In this document: piece by piece, positions 63,530 to 64,000 of the stretch
Position numbering within the stretch: position 1 is the first letter of the stretch
Layout: every line of letters starts with the position of its first letter
Source: Methylobacterium aquaticum
Lineage (GTDB): Bacteria; Pseudomonadota; Alphaproteobacteria; Rhizobiales; Beijerinckiaceae
Reading direction: 5' to 3'
Length of the DNA stretch: 64,000 nt
NCBI RefSeq assembly: GCF_016804325.1
Contig: NZ_CP043627.1
Location: forward strand, 6,924,192-6,988,191
Notes under the pieces: generated by a model
The model's input: only the letters and a program-made list of their open reading frames with translations
The model's database searches: none
What the model was told of the DNA's origin: nothing
Position numbers and translations under genes: made by a program

Positions 63530-63871
63530 ATGCGCGCGGATCTGACGGTCGGGCTGGTCGTCCTCGGCATCCTGGCGGCCGTCGCGCCCGCGGAGGCGCG
63601 GGGCCGGCGCGGCGGGACCGGCATCGTCTTCGTGTCGCGCGGGGGGCAGGCCGGGACGGCGATGCCGCCCGCGGCCCCGGAGGAGGAGCCGCGGCTGCGG
63701 ACGGCGGCGGCCGATGCCGGCGGGCCGGAGCCGATGACGACCGGCACCACCATGCCGGTCGCCGTCCGCGAGCCGGCTCCGAGGCCGGCTCCCGCCCCGG
63801 TCCCGGCCCGGCCCTGGTGCAGCACCGGCCGGGTCTTCGGCTCGGGCGCGGCTTTCTGCGCGATCAATTGA
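63530..63871 (+). CDS. Small exported protein, Ala/Pro-rich (113 residues)
   Basis: Signal peptide MRADLTVGLVVLGILAAVAPAEARG, a long disordered Ala/Pro/Glu-rich middle, and a compact end PWCSTGRVFGSGAAFCAIN with two cysteines. GAGGGGAGA precedes the ATG at 63530. Its stop overlaps that of the gene on the other strand by a few bases. No family recognised. The 63228-63529 gap before it holds no gene or repeat that I could recognise. Confidence 0.6.
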   Translation: MRADLTVGLVVLGILAAVAPAEARGRRGGTGIVFVSRGGQAGTAMPPAAPEEEPRLRTAAADAGGPEPMTTGTTMPVAVREPAPRPAPAPVPARPWCSTGRVFGSGAAFCAIN

Positions 63872-64000
63872 CCGGCGTGGAGAGGCGCGCGACGTTGTTG
63901 CGGACGTGCTCGCGGTAGCGGTCGATCACCGCCTCGGCGTGCCGCCGCCGAGCAGGGTGCTGGTCGCCTCGAGGGCCGCGCCGATCTTCTCGCTCACCAT
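63864..64000 (-). pseudogene. Small conserved-looking gene at the window edge, frame-broken
   Basis: An ATG at the very end of the window (64000) reads MVSEKIGAALEATSTLLGG and then loses frame in the GGCGGCGG tract near 63941-63951; adding one G gives a 45-residue protein ending RHAEAVIDRYREHVRNNVARLSTPVN with a TGA at 63866-63864. Charged, helical, no signal peptide. Since the start is at the edge, the real gene may begin further right. Confidence 0.45.

Overview
The window looks like chromosomal DNA of a very GC-rich alphaproteobacterium, most likely Methylobacterium or a close relative in the Methylobacteriaceae. The pointers are the parC and IF-1 sequences, a DUF2794 gene, a BkdR-type Lrp regulator divergent from a branched-chain keto acid dehydrogenase operon, several Liv-type ABC transporters, and many GC-rich palindromic intergenic repeats. 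The genus call is inference; no ribosomal RNA, tRNA, phage or CRISPR locus was seen.

Layout. 0-4.6 kb: the 3' part of parC, a small membrane protein, rpe, infA and tiny ORFs. 4.6-12.6 kb: an MFS carrier with a UxaA/GarD-type sugar-acid dehydratase, then a first Liv ABC transporter (livF, a livM-livG fusion, livH, livK). 12.7-24 kb: a catabolic island with an LDH2-family dehydrogenase, an SDR and its FadR-type GntR regulator, a second Liv transporter (binding protein, LivH and one LivM-LivG-LivF triple fusion), a 3-hydroxyacyl-CoA-type dehydrogenase, a beta-keto acid cleavage enzyme (BKACE) and an SMP-30-type lactonase. 24-30 kb: a ModA-like binding protein, an MHS-family carrier, a haloacid dehalogenase and small secreted proteins. 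30.3-36.4 kb: the complete bkd operon (E1alpha, E1beta, E2, E3) facing its Lrp regulator. 36.5-42 kb: a frame-broken tricorn-like protease and an IS4-type insertion sequence.

42-50 kb: a protocatechuate cluster (IclR regulator, pcaH, pcaG, a second BKACE, pcaB and a pcaD-pcaC fusion) but no pcaIJ/pcaF in view, so the BKACE may supply the last step. 50.2-51.3 kb: a gene-free kilobase of stacked and nested palindromic elements. 51.3-64 kb: an SF2 helicase, hrcA, a histidine-rich secreted protein, DUF2794, an aldo/keto reductase with a divergent LysR regulator, an alpha/beta hydrolase, a spermidine synthase-like protein, an AraC regulator and small secreted proteins.

Two themes stand out. First, at least eight families of palindromic or MITE-like repeats occupy nearly every long intergenic gap, some nested inside each other, one family supplying stop codons to neighbouring genes. 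Second, four genes (tricorn-like protease, pcaDC, the AraC regulator and a small gene at the right edge) are frame-broken, and each break is repaired by restoring one or two bases in a G/C run or GC dinucleotide tract. That suggests consensus errors as much as true pseudogenes.
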